Part shown: piece by piece, positions 26,858-36,004 of the stretch | Layout: every line of letters begins with the position of its first letter | How positions within the stretch are numbered: the stretch's first letter is position 1 | From: DAOMOP01 sp035444405 | GTDB lineage: Bacteria > Pseudomonadota > Gammaproteobacteria > Burkholderiales > Rhodocyclaceae | DNA: 46,482 bases | Assembly (NCBI GenBank): GCA_035444405.1 | Contig: DAOMOP010000011.1 | Span: forward strand, 1-46,482 | Reading direction: 5' to 3' | Program-made: the position numbers and the translations under genes | The notes under the pieces: generated by a model | The model's database searches: none | What the model saw: only the letters and a program-made list of their open reading frames with translations | Told to the model about the DNA's origin: nothing

Positions 26858-28222
26858 ATGGGACGCAAGTATTTCGGCACCGACGGCGTGCGTGGTCTGG
26901 TCGGCGAGGCACCGATCACGCCCGAATTCGTGATGCGACTGGGCTATGCGGCGGGGCGGGTGCTGGTACGGCGCGAGAACCTGCCTCACGGCGAGCATCC
27001 GGCAGTGCTGATCGGCAAGGACACGCGCATTTCGGGCTACATGCTCGAAGCGGCACTCGAGGCGGGGTTCGCCGCCGCCGGGGTCGACGTGATCCTCGCC
27101 GGACCGATGCCGACGCCGGCCGTGGCCTATCTCACGCGCGCCTTGAGGCTGCAGGCAGGTGTCGTGATCTCGGCCTCGCACAACCCGTTCTACGATAACG
27201 GCATCAAGTTCTTTTCGGCCGACGGCGCCAAGCTGCCCGACAGCGTCGAGATCGAGATCGAAGAGTGGCTGGAGCAGCCGATGGGCTGCGTCGAGCCGGC
27301 GCAGCTCGGCAAGGCGCGGCGCATCGGGGATGCCGCCGGGCGCTACATCGAGTTCTGCAAGAGCACCTTTCCGAACGAGCTCGACTTGCGCGGGCTGCGC
27401 ATCGCGGTCGATTGTGCGCACGGTGCGGCCTATCATATCGCCCCGAGCGTGTTCCACGAGCTCGGTGCCGAGGTGGTGCCGGTCGGCGTCGAGCCGAACG
27501 GGCTGAACATCAACGACGGCACCGGTGCGACGCGTCCGGAGCACCTGCGTCAGGCGGTGCTTGCGAATCAGGCCGATCTGGGCATTGCGCTGGACGGCGA
27601 CGGCGACCGCTTGATCATGGTCGACGACAGCGGTGAGATCTATGACGGCGACAAGCTGCTGTACGTGATCGCATCGGCACGAAAAGCGTCCGGGCGGCTG
27701 GACGGCGTGGTCGGCACCTTGATGAGCAATCTCGGCTTCGAGCACGCGATCGGCCGCCTCGGGGTGCCGTTCGCGCGGGCCAGGGTCGGTGACCGCTACG
27801 TGCTGGAGCTGATGCAGGAGCGCGGCTGGCGGCTCGGCGGCGAGAACTCCGGACACATCATCTGCCTCGACTGCCATACCACCGGGGACGGCATCGTCTC
27901 GGCCCTGCAGGTCCTGTCGGCGCTCAAGCGGCACGGGCGCAGCCTGGCCGAAGCGTGCGCGGATCTCGAGTTCTATCCGCAGCGGCTCGTCAACGTGAGC
28001 CTGCATGCAGAATTCGACTGGCGGTCCGATGCACGAATCGAGGCCGCGCGGCGGCGTGCGGTGAGCGAGCTCGGCGATACGGGCCGCGTGCTGCTGCGCC
28101 CGTCGGGTACGGAGCCGCTGCTGCGGGTGATGGTCGAGGGGCGCGACGACGCCCAGGTCGAGCGCCTCGCGGCCATGATCGCCGACGTCGTGCGCGGGGC
28201 CGCGCAGGGCGCCACCGCCTGA
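26858..28222 (+). CDS. glmM: Phosphoglucosamine mutase
   Basis: 454-residue GlmM, converts glucosamine-6-phosphate to glucosamine-1-phosphate for peptidoglycan and LPS. Seen: MGRKYFGTDGVRGLVGEAPITPEF (in part), catalytic phosphoserine in SASHNPFYDNGIKFFS (S107), metal loop LDGDGDRLIMVDD, sugar-binding GGENSGHIICLD and phosphate-binding RPSGTEPLLRVMVEG. Ribosome site GAGGGGAAGAG is just before the ATG. Ends in a region with a long hairpin that probably separates it from the pst operon. Confidence 0.98.
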   Translation: MGRKYFGTDGVRGLVGEAPITPEFVMRLGYAAGRVLVRRENLPHGEHPAVLIGKDTRISGYMLEAALEAGFAAAGVDVILAGPMPTPAVAYLTRALRLQAGVVISASHNPFYDNGIKFFSADGAKLPDSVEIEIEEWLEQPMGCVEPAQLGKARRIGDAAGRYIEFCKSTFPNELDLRGLRIAVDCAHGAAYHIAPSVFHELGAEVVPVGVEPNGLNINDGTGATRPEHLRQAVLANQADLGIALDGDGDRLIMVDDSGEIYDGDKLLYVIASARKASGRLDGVVGTLMSNLGFEHAIGRLGVPFARARVGDRYVLELMQERGWRLGGENSGHIICLDCHTTGDGIVSALQVLSALKRHGRSLAEACADLEFYPQRLVNVSLHAEFDWRSDARIEAARRRAVSELGDTGRVLLRPSGTEPLLRVMVEGRDDAQVERLAAMIADVVRGAAQGATA

Positions 28223-28231
28223 CCGCATGCC

Positions 28232-28269
28232 GTGGTGCCGTCGGGCCGGCCGGCGGCCGACTGCACCAC
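28232..28269 (+). terminator. Long hairpin after glmM
   Basis: GTGGTGC (28232-28238) pairs with GCACCAC (28263-28269); inside, one C/T mismatch, then GTCGG (28240-28244) with CCGAC (28257-28261) around a GC-rich loop. Only ATCTTG follows, so the U tract is weak. Likely the glmM terminator, standing just before the pstS promoter. Confidence 0.55.
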
Positions 28270-28288
28270 ATCTTGCCGGTTGCGTGAC

Positions 28289-28322
28289 GTTTAACAGAAC
28301 TGTAATCGAGCGCCACGATAAT
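28289..28322 (+). promoter_or_regulatory. Pho-box-like promoter of the pst operon
   Basis: GTTTAAC (28289-28295), 4 bases, CTGTAAT (28300-28306), then exactly 10 bases to a GATAAT -10 (28317-28322). Second half-site fits CTGTCAY closely (6/7 if the last T is allowed), the first poorly. The 11-base period and 10-base distance to the -10 are those of PhoB-activated promoters, where the Pho box replaces the -35. Confidence 0.5.
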
Positions 28323-28393
28323 CCGTTTCGTTCCCGGCTGGCGGGGGCGCCCGTCCAAGGGGCATCCACTGAACGAAAACGGAGAAACCGGAA

Positions 28394-29371
28394 ATGTTCA
28401 AGAAGAGTCTCGTCGCGACCGCTGTCGTGGCGATTTGCGCGTCGTCCGGCGCGCAGGCGCAGGTGCAGGTCGACCCCAACCTCGACGACTACAAGCCGGT
28501 CAGCGGAGTCGCCGGTAATCTCAAGTCGATCGGTTCCGACACCCTCAACAACTTGATGACGCTGTGGGCCGAGGGCTTCAACGCCATGTACCCGAACGTC
28601 AAGATCGAGATCGAAGGCAAGGGCTCGAGCACTGCGCCGCCGGCACTGATCGCCGGCACGGCCCAGTTCGGACCGATGTCGCGGCCGATGAAGTCGAAGG
28701 AAATCGACGACTTCGAGAAGAAATACGGTTACAAGCCCACCGCCGTGCGCTCCGCGATCGATGCGCTGGCCGTGTATGTACACAAGGACAACCCGGTCGA
28801 CTGCCTGACGCTGCAGCAGGTCGATGCGATCTTCTCGAAGACGCGCAAGGGCGGTCTCGACAAGGATCTCACGACCTGGGGCGATGTCGGTCTCTCCGGC
28901 GACTGGGCTTCGCGTCCGATCTCGCTCTACGGCCGCAACTCGGCATCCGGCACCTACGGCTACTTCAAGGAAGTGGCGCTGTTCGACGGTGATTACAAGG
29001 ACGGCGTGAAGGAGCAGCCGGGTTCCTCGACCGTGGTCCAGGGAGTGGCTTCGGACATCGGCGGTATCGGCTATTCCGGCGTGGGCTACAAGACCGCGGA
29101 CGTCAAGTTCGTCAAGCTCGCCACCGGACCGGGCAAGAGCTGCTACGAGCCGAATGCCGAAAGTGCGTCGAGCGGTGACTATCCGATCTCCCGCTTCCTG
29201 TACATCTATGTGAACAAGAACCCGAACGAGGCGCTCGAGCCGCTGCGCGGCGAGTTCATTCGCTTCATCTACTCCCGGCAAGGGCAGGAAGCGGTGGTCA
29301 AGGACGGTTACTTCCCGGTCATCAAGGCCCTCGCCGACAACGACCTGAATCGCTTCGGTCTGGCCCACTAA
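28394..29371 (+). CDS. pstS: Phosphate-binding periplasmic protein PstS
   Basis: 325 residues. Sec signal peptide with cleavage after AQA (residue 22). The mature protein has IGSDTLNNLMTLWAEGF, GKGSSTAPPALIAGTAQFGPMSRPM (in part), FEKKYGYKPTAVRSAIDALAVYVHKDNP (in part) and YGRNSASGTYGYFKEVAL, the phosphate-contact loops of the PstS family. Captures inorganic phosphate in the periplasm for PstCAB. GGAG lies 10 bases before the ATG. Expression is likely PhoB-dependent (Pho-box-like promoter). A perfect 13-bp hairpin follows, as often seen after binding-protein genes that need higher mRNA levels than the permease genes. Confidence 0.96.
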   Translation: MFKKSLVATAVVAICASSGAQAQVQVDPNLDDYKPVSGVAGNLKSIGSDTLNNLMTLWAEGFNAMYPNVKIEIEGKGSSTAPPALIAGTAQFGPMSRPMKSKEIDDFEKKYGYKPTAVRSAIDALAVYVHKDNPVDCLTLQQVDAIFSKTRKGGLDKDLTTWGDVGLSGDWASRPISLYGRNSASGTYGYFKEVALFDGDYKDGVKEQPGSSTVVQGVASDIGGIGYSGVGYKTADVKFVKLATGPGKSCYEPNAESASSGDYPISRFLYIYVNKNPNEALEPLRGEFIRFIYSRQGQEAVVKDGYFPVIKALADNDLNRFGLAH

Positions 29372-29388
29372 CCAGCCGGCGCGTCTGC

Positions 29389-29417
29389 GGCGGGCACGGG
29401 AGCTTCCCGTGCCCGCC
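29389..29417 (+). terminator. Perfect hairpin between pstS and pstC
   Basis: GGCGGGCACGGGA (29389-29401), loop GCT, TCCCGTGCCCGCC (29405-29417): 13 bp without mismatch, followed by CTTTG. Without a real U tract it is more likely an mRNA-stabilising or partial-termination element that keeps pstS above pstCAB. Confidence 0.8.
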
Positions 29418-29448
29418 CTTTGTGCGACAGCATCCGTGGAAGCGTTCC

Positions 29449-32085
29449 ATGACTGACACCTCGGCCAACCAGCCGGCTCCGTCGCCAGGCGGTTACAGGC
29501 GGCTCCTGCCGGTGGGCAGGACCACGCGCAGGTCCGTGCTGCTTGCCGACCGCATTGCCGACGTCACGATCACCGTCGGTGGTCTGATGGTCATTCTCGC
29601 CGTGTTCGGCATTCTTCTCTTCCTGGCCAAGGAGGCCGCACCGCTGTTCATGGGCGGCGAGGTGCGCAAGCAGGAGGCCTACGGCCTGGCCCCGATGCCG
29701 GATCTGATGTGGACCAGTGCCGACGAATACCAGACGGTCGGCGTGCGAATCGGCGCCGACGGTCGGGTCGATGCCTTCCATATCGAAACCGGCCGTCCGC
29801 TGGTCGGCGCTGCGCTCGACTTCGGCGGCGACACGGCGACCGCAGTCGGTGCCACGATCAACCGCAGCGACATCGCCTTCGGCTTTTCCGACGGCAGCGT
29901 GCGTTTCGCCCGCATCGCGCTGAAATCACAGGTGCTGCGCCGCGACGACATGCCGGCCGGGCTGGCGCGACTGACCGACCAGGACTTCACCGACGGCGCG
30001 GCCGTGTATCGGCACATCCCGGGTGATCAGGTGCGTCGCATCACGCTCGAAGCCGAGGTCAAGGCGCCACAGCAGATCGCCCCCGAAGGCACTCCGGTCG
30101 AGGCCATTGCGCTTGCGCTGGGCGGTACGGTCGAGCGGCCCACGCGTTCCTTCGTGACTTTCGACGCCGCCGGCATCGGACGACTGACCCGTTCGGAGAC
30201 GCGCATCAACCTGATGACGCAGGCCGAGCGCGTGGACACGAGCTCCATCGAACTGCCCGCGCTGCCGCCCGGCACGCAGATCTCCAAGGTACTGCTGTCC
30301 TCGCAGGCCGACCAGGTGTACGTCGGTACTGCCGAAGGCGAAGTCTTCCGCTTCGACACGCGCGACTTCTCCGCTCCCCGACTCGCCGAGACCGCACGGG
30401 TGACCGCGCGAGGCGTCGGTCTCGGCGTGTTCGGCTTTCTGATCGGCGACCAGAGCATCGTGGTCGGTGGCGACGACGGCTCGCTGAACATCTTCTTCCG
30501 GCTGCAGAGCGAGAACGCCGGCACCGGTGACGGCTACGAGATGGTGCTCGCCCGCGAGCTCGAACCGCAACCTGCCGGCATCGTCGCCTACGATGTATCG
30601 CAACGGCGCAAGAATCTGGTGACGCTCGATTCGGCCGGCAATCTGTGGCTGCGCCATGCCACCAGCGAGCAGGTGCTGCTGCGTCTTCAACAGCAGCACG
30701 ACACCGGCAGCGGCGGCGACATGGTGATGCTGATGCCGCGCGACGATGGCGCGGTGATCGCCAATGCGGCCGGCAACGTGGACTTCTGGCGCTACGCGGT
30801 CCCGCACCCGGAAACCACGCTCAAGTCGATCTTCGGCAAGATCTGGTACGAGGGCTACGACGAGCCGTCCTACACCTGGCAGTCGTCCTCGGGCACCGAC
30901 GTGTTCGAGCCCAAGTTCTCGCTGGTGCCATTGATCTTCGGCACCCTCAAGGCCACCGCCTACTCGCTCATGTTCGCCCTGCCGATCGCGCTGCTGGCGG
31001 CCATCTACACGTCGGAATTCGTCCATCGCCGCGTGCGCGCCACGGTCAAGCCGGTGATGGAGATGATGGAGTCGCTGCCCACCGTGGTGCTCGGCTTCAT
31101 CGCCGCGCTGATCCTCGCCCCGCTGGTCGAGAGCTGGATCGCCGCGGTGGTGCTGGGCTTCGTCGCGTTGCCCTTCGGCCTGATGGTGGCAGCCTACCTG
31201 TGGCAGGCGCTGCCTCCGCAACTCTCGCTCAAGCTCGACGGCATCCCGAAGTTCACGTTCATGTTCGCGGTCGTCGGCCTCTCCGCGTGGCTGGCCTACC
31301 GGCTCGGCCCGTGGTTCGAGCAGACCTTCTTCTACGGCGACTTCAAGGCCTGGACCAACCACGACGTGGGCACCGGCACGCCGCTGATGGGCCTGCTGCT
31401 GTGGCCGCTTGCCTTCGTCGCGGTCAGCATGCTGTTCAGCCGCACCGTCGGCACCGCCTTCCGTCTGCACCTGCGTGGCCTGACCCGTCAACGGGCCGGC
31501 AGCTACGACGGCCTGCGCTGGGCGGCGATGGTGCTCGTTTCGCTGGCACTGGCCTTCGGTACCGCGATGCTGCTCACCGGCATCGGCTTCGATCCGCGCG
31601 GCGGCGTGGTGGACACCTACGTGCAGCGCAATGCGCTGGTGGTCGGCATGGTGATGGGCTTCGCGATCATCCCGAACATCTACACGCTGGCCGAGGATGC
31701 GCTCAATTCGGTGCCGTCGCAGCTGCGCGCGGCCAGTCTGGCCGCCGGTGCGACGCCGTGGCAGACGGCGATCTGGGTCGTGCTGCCGACGGCGATGTCG
31801 GGTGTCTTCGCCGCCTGCATGATCGGCATGGGCCGCGCGGTGGGCGAGACGATGATCGTGGTGATGGCGGCCGGCAACACGCCCGTGCTCGACTGGAACA
31901 TCTTCAATGGGCTGCGCACGCTGTCGGCCAACATCGCGGTCGAGCTGCCCGAAGCGGTGGTCGGCGGCACGCTATACCGCATGCTGTTCCTCGCCGCGCT
32001 GACGCTGTTCATCATGACCTTCGTCATCAACACCTTCGCGGAGATCATCCGCCAGCGCTTCCGCAAGCGCGCCTTCCAGCTCTGA
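29449..32085 (+). CDS. pstC: Phosphate ABC transporter permease PstC with large propeller-like insert
   Basis: 878 residues, against about 320 in E. coli. TM1 lies near 38-58. Residues about 65-485 form a soluble insert with repeated beta units such as QVYVGTAEGEVFRFDT, SIVVGGDDGSLNIFF, LVTLDSAGNLWLRHA and AVIANAAGNVDFWRYA, a WD40/beta-propeller-like pattern; after TM1 it should face the periplasm. The permease core starts near 490 (FGTLKATAYSLMFALPIALLAAIYTSEF, in part) with six or more helices and the ATPase-docking EAA loop AASLAAGATPWQTAIWVVLP. ATG 29449 has GGAAG upstream; a GTG at 29422 is a less likely alternative. Long PstC forms exist in other proteobacteria; what the insert binds is not known. 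Confidence 0.93.
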   Translation: MTDTSANQPAPSPGGYRRLLPVGRTTRRSVLLADRIADVTITVGGLMVILAVFGILLFLAKEAAPLFMGGEVRKQEAYGLAPMPDLMWTSADEYQTVGVRIGADGRVDAFHIETGRPLVGAALDFGGDTATAVGATINRSDIAFGFSDGSVRFARIALKSQVLRRDDMPAGLARLTDQDFTDGAAVYRHIPGDQVRRITLEAEVKAPQQIAPEGTPVEAIALALGGTVERPTRSFVTFDAAGIGRLTRSETRINLMTQAERVDTSSIELPALPPGTQISKVLLSSQADQVYVGTAEGEVFRFDTRDFSAPRLAETARVTARGVGLGVFGFLIGDQSIVVGGDDGSLNIFFRLQSENAGTGDGYEMVLARELEPQPAGIVAYDVSQRRKNLVTLDSAGNLWLRHATSEQVLLRLQQQHDTGSGGDMVMLMPRDDGAVIANAAGNVDFWRYAVPHPETTLKSIFGKIWYEGYDEPSYTWQSSSGTDVFEPKFSLVPLIFGTLKATAYSLMFALPIALLAAIYTSEFVHRRVRATVKPVMEMMESLPTVVLGFIAALILAPLVESWIAAVVLGFVALPFGLMVAAYLWQALPPQLSLKLDGIPKFTFMFAVVGLSAWLAYRLGPWFEQTFFYGDFKAWTNHDVGTGTPLMGLLLWPLAFVAVSMLFSRTVGTAFRLHLRGLTRQRAGSYDGLRWAAMVLVSLALAFGTAMLLTGIGFDPRGGVVDTYVQRNALVVGMVMGFAIIPNIYTLAEDALNSVPSQLRAASLAAGATPWQTAIWVVLPTAMSGVFAACMIGMGRAVGETMIVVMAAGNTPVLDWNIFNGLRTLSANIAVELPEAVVGGTLYRMLFLAALTLFIMTFVINTFAEIIRQRFRKRAFQL

Positions 32086-32104
32086 GCGGGCGACGGGGAC
32101 CACA

Positions 32105-33847
32105 ATGACGACTGACGTAGCGGACACGGCGCGAATCATGAGTGCGAAGACAGAGGCCAGGGCGGTACGCCGCTTCACCGCGGACCTGTCGGCGGTGGGC
32201 GAGCCGGCTCTGTGGGGTTTCGGTGGCGCGCTGGCGCTGGGCATCATCCTGATCAGCGGATTTCTGTTCCTGATCTTCTGGAACGGCATCACGACCTTCT
32301 GGCCCAAGCCGATCGAGGTGGTGACGCTCGCCAACGGTCAGGAGGTCGCCGGCGTACCGTCGCGGCGCAACCTCTACAGGCCCGAAGCCGCCGTTCTCGA
32401 GACCTTGCCCGAAGAGGTCCGCAAGGCGATCGAAGCCGATGACGGCTATGCCGAGCGCACGCTTTACCGTATCGGCAACTACGATCTCTACAACGAGGAT
32501 TTTCGCTGGGTCAACGCCTTCGAGGTCGAGAAGATCGAGCGCGCGCCCGATTTCTTCTTCTTCGAACGACAGGAGTGGGGCGCTTTCGTCGGCCGCATCC
32601 ACAGCGTGGTGATCGACGACGTCGAGCATTCCGCGGATTCGCTCGGCGTGGAGCGCATCCGCGCCGAGCAGGCCGCCGCACGCGCGCGCTTCGAATCGAT
32701 TCGGGCGATCGAGCGCGACGACATCGGCGTGGTGAATCACGCGCTCAACGAAGAGCGCCTGGCGCTGCGCCGCATCGAGCTGCGCCACGGCGTCGACAGT
32801 CGGGAGTACATCAGCGCGAAGGCGGCCAGCGAGGCGCGGCTGGTCGCGCTGCAGCGCGATTACGAGCGCCTGCAAGCCGAGGCCAACGAGATCAAGGCGC
32901 AGGACCGGCGTTTCCGCATCGTCCTCGAGGAGGTCGGCGGGACGACCAAGGAGATGCCGCTCTCGCAGGTCGTGCGCTTTTATCCCGCCAACGACCTGTC
33001 ACTGCCGGACAAGATCGGCATCTATTTCTCGCGCTGGGGCGAGTTCCTGACCAGTGAGCCGCGCGAGGCCAACACCGAAGGCGGCATTCTTCCGGCGATC
33101 TTCGGCACCGTCGTGATGACGCTGCTGATGGTGGTCGTCGTCGCACCGTTCGGGGTCATCACCGCGCTGTACCTGCGCGAATACGCGAAGCAGGGCAGGG
33201 TGGTCGCGATGGTGCGCATCGCCGTGAACAACCTCGCCGGTGTGCCGTCGATCGTCTATGGCGTGTTCGGCCTCGGCTTCTTCGCCTACACGGTGGGTGG
33301 CAGCATCGACGCACTGTTCTTTCCCGAACGCCTGCCCAGTCCGACCTTCGGCACCGGCGGCATCCTGTGGTCGGCGCTGACGCTGGCGCTGCTGACGGTG
33401 CCGGTGGTGATCGTCGCCTCCGAGGAGGCGCTGTCGGCCGTGCCGCGCTCGATCCGCGAGGGCTCGCTCGCCTGCGGGGCGTCGAAGTGGCAGACCATCC
33501 GCTCGATCGTGCTGCCGCACGCGCTGCCGGGCATCATGACCGGGCTGATCCTCGCGATGGCGCGCGGCGCCGGCGAGGTCGCGCCGCTGATGCTGGTCGG
33601 CGTGGTCAAGCTCGCGCCCGAGCTGCCCATCGACGGCTTCTTCCCGTACGTGCATCTGGAGCGCAGCTTCATGCACCTGGGCTTCCACATCTTCGACGTC
33701 GGCTTCCAGTCGCGCAACTCGGAGGCTGGCAAGCCAATGGTGTTCGTGACGACCCTGCTGCTGCTCGCGCTGATCGTGCTGATGAACTCGAGCGCCATCT
33801 ACATTCGCAACCGACTGAAGAAGAAATTCGTCGGCAGCCAGTTCTAG
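32105..33847 (+). CDS. pstA: Phosphate ABC transporter permease PstA, long (DUF3333) form
   Basis: 580 residues, about twice E. coli PstA. TM1 near 35-60 (GFGGALALGIILISGFLFLIFW, in part), then an approximately 260-residue soluble stretch of DUF3333 type, including a charged helical segment (about 190-265, rich in Glu, Arg, Ala and Leu) likely to form a coiled coil. Permease core from about 325 (AIFGTVVMTLLMVVVVAPFG) with the EAA loop EGSLACGASKWQTIRSIVLP. Pairs with PstC to form the channel. 19 bp after pstC with GGGGA before the ATG; pstB follows by 13 bp. Confidence 0.95.
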   Translation: MTTDVADTARIMSAKTEARAVRRFTADLSAVGEPALWGFGGALALGIILISGFLFLIFWNGITTFWPKPIEVVTLANGQEVAGVPSRRNLYRPEAAVLETLPEEVRKAIEADDGYAERTLYRIGNYDLYNEDFRWVNAFEVEKIERAPDFFFFERQEWGAFVGRIHSVVIDDVEHSADSLGVERIRAEQAAARARFESIRAIERDDIGVVNHALNEERLALRRIELRHGVDSREYISAKAASEARLVALQRDYERLQAEANEIKAQDRRFRIVLEEVGGTTKEMPLSQVVRFYPANDLSLPDKIGIYFSRWGEFLTSEPREANTEGGILPAIFGTVVMTLLMVVVVAPFGVITALYLREYAKQGRVVAMVRIAVNNLAGVPSIVYGVFGLGFFAYTVGGSIDALFFPERLPSPTFGTGGILWSALTLALLTVPVVIVASEEALSAVPRSIREGSLACGASKWQTIRSIVLPHALPGIMTGLILAMARGAGEVAPLMLVGVVKLAPELPIDGFFPYVHLERSFMHLGFHIFDVGFQSRNSEAGKPMVFVTTLLLLALIVLMNSSAIYIRNRLKKKFVGSQF

Positions 33848-33860
33848 GAGTGTCTCCTGC

Positions 33861-34715
33861 ATGAGTACCGCCACCCTCGCAAAGCCCGTGCGCGACACCG
33901 GTGTCGAGCACAAGACGATTTACCACGTCGACCGCTCGCCGGACGGGCGGGCGATCGACATCGCCGACTTCAACCTTTTCTACGGCCAGGTGCAGGCCCT
34001 GTTCGACGTGAACATGGAGGTGCAGCGCGGCATGGTGACGGCGCTGATCGGCCCGTCGGGCTGCGGCAAGTCGACGCTGCTGCGTTCGCTCAACCGCATG
34101 AACGACCTCATCGACGGCCTGCGCATCCGCGGCGCGGTCAAGGTCGCGAGCAAGGCCAGCGCGGAGGAGCTCGACATCTACGCGCCCGGCACCGACGTGA
34201 TCGCGCTGCGCAAGCGCATGGGCATGGTGTTCCAGAAGCCGAACCCGTTTCCGAAGTCGATCTTCGAGAACGTGGTCTATCCGCTGCGCGTCGAAGGCAT
34301 CTCGGATCGGCGCATGCTAGAGGAGGCGTGCGAGCGGGCGCTGCGCGGAGCGGCGCTATGGGACGAGGTCAAGGACCGTCTGCAGGAGAGCGCGCTGGGC
34401 CTGTCGGGTGGGCAGCAGCAGCGGCTGTGCATCGCCCGCGCGATCGCCGCCGAGCCGGAGATCCTGCTGATGGACGAGCCGTGCTCGGCGCTCGATCCGA
34501 TCGCCACCGCCAAGGTCGAAGACCTGATGTTCCAGCTGCGCGGCCAATTCACCATCGTCATCGTCACGCACTCGATGCAGCAGGCCGCGCGGGTGTCCGA
34601 CAACACCGCCTTCATGTACCTCGGCCGGCTCGTCGAGTACGGCGCCACCGACGCGATGTTCACCAATCCCAAGGTTCAGCAGACCAACGATTACGTGACC
34701 GGCCGCTTCGGCTGA
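33861..34715 (+). CDS. pstB: Phosphate ABC transporter ATP-binding protein PstB
   Basis: 284 residues. Walker A GPSGCGKST (64-72), Q-loop VFQKPNPFPKSIFENV, signature LSGGQQQRLCIARA, Walker B ILLMDEPCSALDPIA and switch His in VIVTHSMQQAAR. The N-terminal 30 residues extend beyond E. coli PstB (257 aa). Drives phosphate import at the inner face of the membrane. AGGAG precedes the ATG. No phoU follows, unlike E. coli pstSCAB-phoU; the next gene is tpiA behind its own promoter. Confidence 0.98.
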   Translation: MSTATLAKPVRDTGVEHKTIYHVDRSPDGRAIDIADFNLFYGQVQALFDVNMEVQRGMVTALIGPSGCGKSTLLRSLNRMNDLIDGLRIRGAVKVASKASAEELDIYAPGTDVIALRKRMGMVFQKPNPFPKSIFENVVYPLRVEGISDRRMLEEACERALRGAALWDEVKDRLQESALGLSGGQQQRLCIARAIAAEPEILLMDEPCSALDPIATAKVEDLMFQLRGQFTIVIVTHSMQQAARVSDNTAFMYLGRLVEYGATDAMFTNPKVQQTNDYVTGRFG

Positions 34716-34776
34716 GCGTTCGCGTCGCGACGTGCGTCGCTGCCTCGTGCGTCCGGCTCCGCTTGCCTCGCGCGCC

Positions 34777-34806
34777 TTTACCGGCACGAAGGCGGCGCGC
34801 TACAAT
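34777..34806 (+). promoter_or_regulatory. Probable promoter of tpiA
   Basis: TTTACC (34777-34782), 18-base spacer, TACAAT (34801-34806); start near 34813, leader about 18 bases. Lies in the 115-bp pstB-tpiA gap, where no terminator was seen. Confidence 0.5.
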
Positions 34807-34830
34807 CGCGCATTTACTCGGGCTGGGCGC

Positions 34831-35583
34831 ATGAAGAGCAAGCTGGTCGTCGGCAACTGGAAGATGAACGGTAGCCTCGAGGCCAATCGTGCTTTGCTGA
34901 CGGCGCTTGCCGGGCGTGGGTTCGAAGGCGTCGAGGCGTGCGTTTGCGTGCCGTTTCCGTATCTCGCCCAGGTCCTCGGGCTGATTGAATCCTCTCCGTT
35001 GCTGCTCGGCGCTCAAGATGTTTGCGAGTACGCCGAGGGTGCTTACACCGGCGAAGTCAGCGCGGCGATGCTGCGCGAGTTCGATTGCCGCTACGTGATC
35101 GTCGGGCATTCGGAGCGCCGCGCGCTGTTCGGCGAGGACGATGCGCTGGTGGCCCGCAAGGCCGCAGCGGCGCTGAACGCGGGCATCACCCCGATCGTGT
35201 GCGTCGGCGAATCGCTCGCCGAGCGCGATGCCGGGCGGCTCGAGCCGGTCCTGGAGCGGCAGCTCGACGCGCTCGAGGCCGGTCTCGGTCGTTCGCGTCT
35301 GGCGGAGCTGGTGCTCGCCTACGAGCCGGTGTGGGCGATCGGCACCGGACGCTCGGCGTCGGCTGTGCAGGTGCAGCAGGCGCTCGCGTTCGTGCGCGGC
35401 TGGCTGAGCGCGCGGCAGACCGGGGCAAGGATTCTTTACGGGGGCAGCGTCAAGGCCGACAGTGCGATCGAGCTCTTTGCGCTGCCCGACTGCGATGGCG
35501 GACTGATCGGCGGGGCCTCGCTGGTCGCTGCCGAGTTTCTGGCGATCTGCGAGGCGGCGGGAGCCGTTTCGCGCTCGCGTTGA
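34831..35583 (+). CDS. tpiA: Triosephosphate isomerase
   Basis: 250-residue TIM barrel, interconverts dihydroxyacetone phosphate and glyceraldehyde-3-phosphate. Seen: VVGNWKMNGS (catalytic Lys), YVIVGHSERRALFGE (catalytic His), AYEPVWAIGTGRSAS (catalytic Glu), loop 6, and ILYGGSVKADSA with GGLIGGASL for phosphate binding. ATG 34831 begins the barrel; the open frame extends 33 codons upstream but that part contains the predicted promoter. tpiA-secG-tRNA-Leu-nuo is a common order in proteobacteria. Confidence 0.98.
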   Translation: MKSKLVVGNWKMNGSLEANRALLTALAGRGFEGVEACVCVPFPYLAQVLGLIESSPLLLGAQDVCEYAEGAYTGEVSAAMLREFDCRYVIVGHSERRALFGEDDALVARKAAAALNAGITPIVCVGESLAERDAGRLEPVLERQLDALEAGLGRSRLAELVLAYEPVWAIGTGRSASAVQVQQALAFVRGWLSARQTGARILYGGSVKADSAIELFALPDCDGGLIGGASLVAAEFLAICEAAGAVSRSR

Positions 35584-35603
35584 TCAAGGAGTGGTGGTTT
35601 CAG

Positions 35604-35978
35604 ATGGGTAGCTATGTCTTTTCGATCGTTCTGACGATCCACGTCATCGTCGGGCTGAGCATGATCGGTCTCGTCTTGATGCAGCACGGCAAAGGTGCCG
35701 ATGCGGGGGCGGCGTTCGGCGGTGGTGGAGGCGGCGCCTCGGGGAGCGTGTTCGGCTCGTCCGGCTCGGCGAACTTTCTGAGTCGCACGACCGCGATGCT
35801 GGCCACGACCTTCTTCCTGACCAGTCTCGGTCTTGCATACCTGGCCAGCAGTACGCCGACGCAGCCGACCAGCGTGATGGAAGGGGTCGCACCGATGCCG
35901 GCGCCGGCCACGACGCCGGATGCCGTGCCGGCCCCCTCTGGCGATGAGGGTTCCAAGGCTGGCGCAATTCCGCAGTAA
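35604..35978 (+). CDS. secG: Protein translocase subunit SecG
   Basis: 124 residues. Two membrane helices (about 3-23 and 52-72) joined by the conserved cytoplasmic loop LMQHGKGADAGAAFGGG and ASGSVFGSSGSANFLSRTTA, then a Pro/Ala/Thr-rich tail. SecG joins SecYE in the translocon and aids SecA-driven export. AAGGAG is 12 bases before the ATG, slightly far. Lies 20 bp after tpiA and is likely co-transcribed with it. Confidence 0.96.
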   Translation: MGSYVFSIVLTIHVIVGLSMIGLVLMQHGKGADAGAAFGGGGGGASGSVFGSSGSANFLSRTTAMLATTFFLTSLGLAYLASSTPTQPTSVMEGVAPMPAPATTPDAVPAPSGDEGSKAGAIPQ

Positions 35979-36004
35979 ATTTTCGACTAAGTTGTAATCC
36001 GGAT

